Of a DNA stretch of 9,904 nt, positions 6,482-9,904 are shown piece after piece. Origin of the DNA: DASVDK01 sp036381125 [NCBI: Thermodesulfobacteriota bacterium] (GTDB taxonomy: Bacteria; DASVDK01); assembly GCA_036381125.1 (NCBI GenBank), contig DASVDK010000042.1, positions 1 through 9,904 of the forward strand. Direction: 5' to 3'. The notes under the pieces were generated by a model that ran no database searches, was not told the origin of the DNA, and worked only from the letters and a program-made list of their open reading frames with translations. The position numbers were made by a program, and so were the translations under genes. Within the stretch, counting starts at the first letter, position 1. Each line of letters starts with the position of its first letter.

Positions 6482-6994
6482 ATGCGAACAGGGATGCGAA
6501 CGGGTTGGATCGCTCGTGGAACGATCCTGTCCGGCCTGGTCGTCGCCGGGCTTGCGCTCGGCGCGACCGGCGTGCTCGCGCAGGGACCGGGTGGGGGACG
6601 GGGACCGGCGCCGGCGCCGCAGGGGCAGGGGAGCGAGACGTGGGACCGGCAGGCCGAGCAGACCTTCATGCTCGGACCCGGGATGGGGCGCCGGCTCATG
6701 ACGCAGGAGGAGTGGGCCGAGCACCAGGAGAAGATGCGCACCATGACCCCCCAGGAGCGCGAGCAGTACCGGCAGGAGATGCACGCCAGGATGCAGCAGC
6801 GCGCGAGGGAGAAAGGGATCGCGCTGCCCGACGTCCCGCGCGGGCCGATGTCGGGCGCGCCCGGCCGCGGCATGGGGCCGGGCGGCGCAATGGGTCCCGG
6901 CCGAGGCATGGGGCCGGGCGGTGCAATGGGCCCCGGTTGGGGACAGGGGCCGGGTGCCGGCGCGCCCGGCGGCGGCGCCGACCGGACGCAGTAG
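6482..6994 (+). CDS. Secreted Met/Gly-rich protein of unknown function
   Basis: 170 residues. Residues 1-33 are a Sec signal peptide (basic start, hydrophobic ILSGLVVAGLALGATG, cleavage after VLA at 33). A Gly/Pro/Gln-rich linker follows. The charged helical core at 68-117 (GMGRRLMTQEEWAEHQEKM, then MTPQEREQYRQEMHARMQQRAREKG) is a pattern I recall in small exported proteobacterial proteins with no assigned function. The C-terminal third is a low-complexity tail rich in Gly, Met and Pro, with two tandem 12-residue units (RGMGPGGAMGPG). Many Met and a few His residues could bind soft metals such as copper, but this is a guess. The ATG at 6482 has a strong GGAGGGAGG ribosome site. It is 56 bases after osmC and is followed by a strong hairpin. 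Confidence 0.82.
   Translation: MRTGMRTGWIARGTILSGLVVAGLALGATGVLAQGPGGGRGPAPAPQGQGSETWDRQAEQTFMLGPGMGRRLMTQEEWAEHQEKMRTMTPQEREQYRQEMHARMQQRAREKGIALPDVPRGPMSGAPGRGMGPGGAMGPGRGMGPGGAMGPGWGQGPGAGAPGGGADRTQ
6865..6936 (+). repeat. Two in-frame 36-bp tandem repeats
   Basis: Copies at 6865-6900 and 6901-6936 differ at three bases and each encode RGMGPGGAMGPG in the tail of the secreted protein. Two of the three changes (the third base of the first Arg-side codon and of an Ala codon region) leave the protein unchanged, and the unit length is a multiple of three, consistent with slippage-driven length variation under selection to stay in frame. Confidence 0.85.
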
Positions 6995-7006
6995 CCTCGC
7001 CTTCCA

Positions 7007-7045
7007 CCGGCGCGGGGTCCCGTGTGCCGCGCGGGACCCCGCCGG
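7007..7045 (+). terminator. Strong GC hairpin ending the usp-adh-osmC-Met/Gly-rich cluster
   Basis: GGGGTCCCG (7014-7022) pairs perfectly with CGGGACCCC (7032-7040) around a nine-base loop. The stem extends with C7013-G7041 and CCGG (7007-7010 with 7042-7045) past a two-base bulge. It starts 12 bases after the stop codon. No T-run follows. The 245 bases from 7046 to 7290 show no gene, RNA or clear promoter; they are GC-rich with short GCC/TCG runs and end in the ribosome site of the next gene. Confidence 0.6.
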
Positions 7046-7290
7046 CCCGACGCCTCGCCGTGCTGCCTGCCGCTGCCCTTGCCCTGCTGCCGATGCCGTC
7101 GTCGTCGATGCCGATGTCGCGAGGCCGAGCCTGCCGGCGCGGGCGATCCCGACCCGGGTGTGGCGGCAATGTCCCGCGACCCGCCCGCGGCGCGGCTGCA
7201 AGTCGGCGCTACGGCATCGGTCGCCCGGCGCGGCGCGCTGGCCCCGCGATTGCAGTCCGGAGTGTGCGTCACCGTGGGAGGGAGGCGCAC

Positions 7291-7653
7291 ATGGGGCGAA
7301 CGCGCAGGCGGACAACGGGGCGGCCGGCACCGGGCCGGCGCAGGGGATGGGGCGACGCGAGCGGCCGGATCGGGCGGATCGCCGTGGAGCTGCAGCGCCA
7401 CCACGAGACGGGACCGATCCTGTCGGGCGGCGACCTCGACGCCGACTGGCGGCACGCGCACCTCTACGGCGACGAGGCCGTCGGCGGGAGCGTGGCGACG
7501 CCCGACCAGGACATGGTCGACGAGATCGGGCGGGCCCTCGGGGTCGAGCAGGACCTCGACGACGAGCTGTGGTCCTTCGACGAGATCGTTCGCCGCCGCG
7601 ACCGGGACCGGTGGGCGCTCGAGGCGGAGGCGGCCGCAGAGGAGGAGCGATGA
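7291..7653 (+). CDS. DUF6335 family protein
   Basis: A small acidic-core protein of 120 residues and unknown function. After a 23-residue Arg-rich start, the conserved block reads HETGPILSGGDLDADW (38-53), EAVGGSVATPDQDMVDEIG (62-80) and a C-terminal RRRDRDRWAL (101-110). I recognise this as DUF6335, best known from cyanobacteria and other environmental bacteria. No signal peptide or membrane segment is seen. The ATG is preceded by GAGGGAGG at good spacing. The stop codon TGA overlaps the next start codon (ATGA), indicating translational coupling to the APH-fold kinase. What the protein contributes to that pair is unknown. Confidence 0.85.
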   Translation: MGRTRRRTTGRPAPGRRRGWGDASGRIGRIAVELQRHHETGPILSGGDLDADWRHAHLYGDEAVGGSVATPDQDMVDEIGRALGVEQDLDDELWSFDEIVRRRDRDRWALEAEAAAEEER

Positions 7654-8759
7654 GCGTACCCCGGCACGTGCCGGAGGCCGCGGCGCTCTGCCGGTACCTC
7701 GAGGGGGTCCTCGGCGCGCCGGTCGGCGACGTGACGGTCTCGGCGCTGGGCGGTGGGCCGTCGGGGGCCGACCTGAAGCGGTTCGGCTACGGCACGCCGC
7801 TCAGGATCGACTGCACCGTCGGCCGGACGCCGCGGCGGTTCGTCCTCGCCCGGCAGCGGGTGCAGCCGGGCTACGGACACGACTACCCGTCGGACCGCGC
7901 CCAGGCGGCGCTCTGGGGCCACGACGCCTACAACCGGCTCCCCCGCCACGTGGCGAGCCGGGACGTCGGGTTCCTCCTCGACTCGGGCGCGCTCGTCTCC
8001 GTGGCCGGCTGGCGCGACGCGTTCCAGCTCGTCGACTTCTCCGAGGGGACCGAGTACCGGCGCGACCTCGAGCGGATCGCCGACGCCCGCGCGCTCGGCC
8101 CGGAGGACCTCGACCGCGTCGACGCGCTGGCCGCGTACCTGGCCGAGATTCATCGCGAGCGGCACGACGCGCCGCACATCTACCACCGGCGGATCCGGGA
8201 GCTGGTCGGCCACGGCGAGTGCATCATGGGGGTGCTCGACGGCTATCCGGAGGCCTTCGCGCTCCTGCCGCCGGTCGAGCGCGAGGCGATCGAGCGGGCC
8301 GCCGTCTCCTGGCGCTGGCGCCTGCGCGGCCGCGTGGACCGGCTGGCCACGACGCACGGCGACTTCCACCCCTGGAACATCCTCTTCAGGACGGGGACCG
8401 ACTTCACGCTCCTCGACCGCAGCCGGGGCGAGTGGGGCGAGCCGGCCGACGACGTGGCGGCGCTCGTCGTGAACTACCTCTTCTTCGCGCTCGTGTCCGA
8501 GGGGCGCTTCCGCGGTCCGCTGCGCGTCTGCTTCGAGCGGTTCCTCGACCGCTACCTCGACGCGACCGGCGACGCGGAGCTGTTCGAGGTCCTGCCGCCC
8601 TTCCTCCTCTTCCGCGGCCTCGTCCTCGCGAGCCCCAAGTGGTACCCGACGCTCGACGACGGCGTCAGGCGGAGCCTCCTCGGGCTCGTGCGGCGCATGG
8701 CGGAGCCCGGGCCGTTCGATCCGGCGGCCGTGGAGGCCTCCCTGGAGGGGCGCCGATGA
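7650..8759 (+). CDS. APH-fold phosphotransferase (aminoglycoside phosphotransferase-like, small-molecule kinase)
   Basis: 369 residues. The C-lobe carries the Brenner-type catalytic loop HGDFHPWNIL (236-245, catalytic D238 and N243) and the metal aspartate in TLLDRSRGEWGEPADD (D256). This is the hallmark of the APH/choline kinase/fructosamine kinase superfamily. The N-lobe has a glycine-rich strand (LGGGPSGADLKRFGYG, 33-48). The following strand, FVLARQRV (64-71), has Arg in place of the expected ATP-positioning lysine, so the nucleotide-lobe details are unclear. Environmental homologues are rarely resistance enzymes; the substrate is unknown. The start overlaps the previous stop, and its own stop overlaps the start of the P-loop kinase. 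APH-like and P-loop kinase domains are also known fused in one chain ('aminoglycoside phosphotransferase/ATP-binding protein'), so these two probably act together. Confidence 0.85.
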   Translation: MSVPRHVPEAAALCRYLEGVLGAPVGDVTVSALGGGPSGADLKRFGYGTPLRIDCTVGRTPRRFVLARQRVQPGYGHDYPSDRAQAALWGHDAYNRLPRHVASRDVGFLLDSGALVSVAGWRDAFQLVDFSEGTEYRRDLERIADARALGPEDLDRVDALAAYLAEIHRERHDAPHIYHRRIRELVGHGECIMGVLDGYPEAFALLPPVEREAIERAAVSWRWRLRGRVDRLATTHGDFHPWNILFRTGTDFTLLDRSRGEWGEPADDVAALVVNYLFFALVSEGRFRGPLRVCFERFLDRYLDATGDAELFEVLPPFLLFRGLVLASPKWYPTLDDGVRRSLLGLVRRMAEPGPFDPAAVEASLEGRR

Positions 8760-9349
8760 GCTTCGCCGTCTGGATCACCGGACCGCCCGGGTCGGGCAAG
8801 AGCACCATCGCGCGGGAGGCCGCGCGGCGCCTCGCGGAGGCGGGCCGCCCGGTCCGCGTCCTCGAGCTCGACGAGGTCCGCAAGGTCGTCACGCCGGCGC
8901 CCACGTACAGCGAGGCGGAGCGGGACGTCGTGTACCGCGCGCTCGCGTACATGGCGAAGCTCCTGGTGGAGGCCGGCCAGCCGGTCATCGTCGACGCGAC
9001 GGCCCACCGGCGCGCCTGGCGGGACCTCGCGCGCCGTCTCGTCCCGCGGTTCGCCGAGGTCGAGCTCGACTGCCCGCTCGAGGTCCGGGTGGCGCGCGAG
9101 CGGAGCCGGCGCGAGGGGCACGCCCCTCGCGGCATCTACGCGCACGCCGAGGAGCCGGGGGCGACCGTGCCGGGCGTGAACGTCCCCTACGAGTCGTCGG
9201 CCGCGGCCGAGCTTCGCCTCGACACCGCGTCGACCGACCTCGAGCGCCAGGTGGAGGCCGTCGTGGCCCTCGCGCGCAGGCTCGATCCGGAGTCCGGCGC
9301 CGGCGAGCCGTCGCCCGCCCCGCGGCCCCCCGCGCGCCGGAGGACGTGA
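8756..9349 (+). CDS. CysC-like P-loop kinase (adenylylsulfate-kinase family fold)
   Basis: 197 residues. Walker A is GPPGSGKS (9-16). LELDEVRK (36-43) aligns with the LDGDNVR element of APS kinase, and PGVNVPYE (139-146) followed by AELRLDT (151-157) matches the conserved GIxxPYExP...PELxLDT end of CysC. The segment where true APS kinases have a SFISPxR-type loop with a phosphorylatable serine reads VIVDATAHRRAWRD (77-90) instead. The fold is therefore that of CysC, but sulfate activation is doubtful and another small molecule may be phosphorylated. The last 20 residues are a disordered Pro/Arg tail. The start overlaps the APH-like stop by four bases (ATGA). The gene ends 22 bases from the convergent histidine kinase. 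Confidence 0.8.
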   Translation: MSFAVWITGPPGSGKSTIAREAARRLAEAGRPVRVLELDEVRKVVTPAPTYSEAERDVVYRALAYMAKLLVEAGQPVIVDATAHRRAWRDLARRLVPRFAEVELDCPLEVRVARERSRREGHAPRGIYAHAEEPGATVPGVNVPYESSAAAELRLDTASTDLERQVEAVVALARRLDPESGAGEPSPAPRPPARRRT

Positions 9350-9371
9350 GGGCGGCGCCGGGTCCCGAGCG

Positions 9372-9904
9372 TCAGGCCGCCCGTTGCCGCGCCGCGGCAA
9401 CCGGCAGCCGCACGACGAAGACGCTGCCCCGGCCCGGACCGTCACTCTCCGCCCATATCCGACCGCCGTGCAGCTCGACCAGGCTCCTCACGATGGCCAG
9501 CCCCAGGCCGGCGCCGAACCGCGCCGTCCGCGCGGCCTCGGCCGTGCGATTCACCTGCTGGAACGGCAGGAAGATCCGCTCGAGGTCGCCGCGGGGGATG
9601 CCGTCGCCGTGATCGCGGACCCGCAGTTCGAGGTCGCCGCCGGTCGGCGTCCCCTCGACGTGGATCGTGCCGCCCGGCGGCGAGTGCCTGATCGCGTTCG
9701 TGAGGAGGTTGACCAGGATCTGCTCGAGCTTGAGGCGGTCGGCGGCGAGCGTCAGGCGGGGGGCGACCGCGGTGACCACGCACACGTGCTTCTCCGCGGC
9801 GAGCGGCCTCACCTGGGCAATCGCCTCGGCCACGACGCCGTCGAGCCGGAGTCGCCTCAGGTTCAGCGGCGCGCGGCCGGCCGCCAGACGGGAGGCCTCG
9901 ATCA
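9372..9904 (-). CDS. Sensor histidine kinase, C-terminal part (partial, N-terminus beyond right edge)
   Basis: 176 residues are visible, open to the window edge. They begin in the end of the dimerisation segment (IEASRLAAGRAPLNLRRLRL) and cover the whole ATPase domain: N box EQILVNLLTNAIRHSPPGG, G1 box DHGDGIP, F box IFLPFQQV, and G2 box GAGLGLAIV, followed by HGGRIWAESDGPGRGSVFVVRLP. All ATP-binding motifs are intact, so the kinase core should be active. The phosphorylated histidine, sensor domains and any partner response regulator lie outside the window. An internal GTG at 9833 is not a start: the family sequence continues upstream of it without break. Confidence 0.93.
   Translation of the reverse strand, partial: IEASRLAAGRAPLNLRRLRLDGVVAEAIAQVRPLAAEKHVCVVTAVAPRLTLAADRLKLEQILVNLLTNAIRHSPPGGTIHVEGTPTGGDLELRVRDHGDGIPRGDLERIFLPFQQVNRTAEAARTARFGAGLGLAIVRSLVELHGGRIWAESDGPGRGSVFVVRLPVAAARQRAA

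Noticed and set aside
6505-7290. Long frame joining the DUF6335 protein to sequence inside the Met/Gly-rich gene
   Set aside because: The upstream part is a shifted reading of the secreted protein and crosses the strong hairpin at 7007-7045; a good ribosome site marks the ATG at 7291.
7650-8759. Aminoglycoside resistance gene
   Set aside because: Only the generic APH-fold catalytic motifs are present. Nothing marks a resistance subclass, and the coupling to a DUF6335 protein and a P-loop kinase suggests metabolism.

Overview
The window is very GC-rich, tightly packed bacterial chromosome. Gene content (a CysO-type sulfur carrier, a DUF1445 hydro-lyase, a DUF6335 protein, USP, OsmC and a zinc alcohol dehydrogenase, split APH-like and P-loop kinases) and the third-position GC bias would fit an uncultivated high-GC soil or sediment lineage such as Rokubacteria/Methylomirabilota or a deltaproteobacterium-like group. 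This placement is an impression, not a phylogeny. No mobile element, CRISPR array, tRNA or rRNA was seen.

Left third, minus strand: from right to left lie a DUF1445/YcsI-type hydro-lyase (2350-3132), a small lipoprotein (1850-2269), then a complete regulated transcription unit: a sigma70-like promoter (1778-1806), a SAM-I (S-box) riboswitch aptamer (1598-1743), an intrinsic terminator forming its expression platform (1518-1572), a threonine-synthase-family PLP enzyme (215-1492) and a CysO/MoaD-like sulfur carrier cut by the left edge (1-202). This unit is the most interesting part of the window. A SAM-off switch makes little sense for threonine synthesis. It does make sense if the enzyme makes homocysteine (or another methionine precursor) from O-phosphohomoserine, using sulfur carried as a protein thiocarboxylate.

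Middle, plus strand: a diguanylate cyclase with a degenerate receiver domain (3226-4131) is divergent from the hydro-lyase and followed by GC-rich hairpins. Next comes a co-directional stress and redox cluster: universal stress protein (4366-4833), an alcohol dehydrogenase of the Thermoanaerobacter secondary-ADH type (4852-5901), an OsmC-family protein (5928-6425) and a secreted Met/Gly-rich protein with 36-bp tandem repeats (6482-6994). It ends at a strong GC hairpin (7007-7045).

Right third, plus strand: after about 245 bases with no recognisable gene, three genes are coupled by ATGA stop/start overlaps: a DUF6335 protein (7291-7653), an APH-fold small-molecule kinase (7650-8759) and a CysC-like P-loop kinase (8756-9349). 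Convergent to them, 22 bases away, is the C-terminal part of a sensor histidine kinase (9372-9904) that runs off the right edge.
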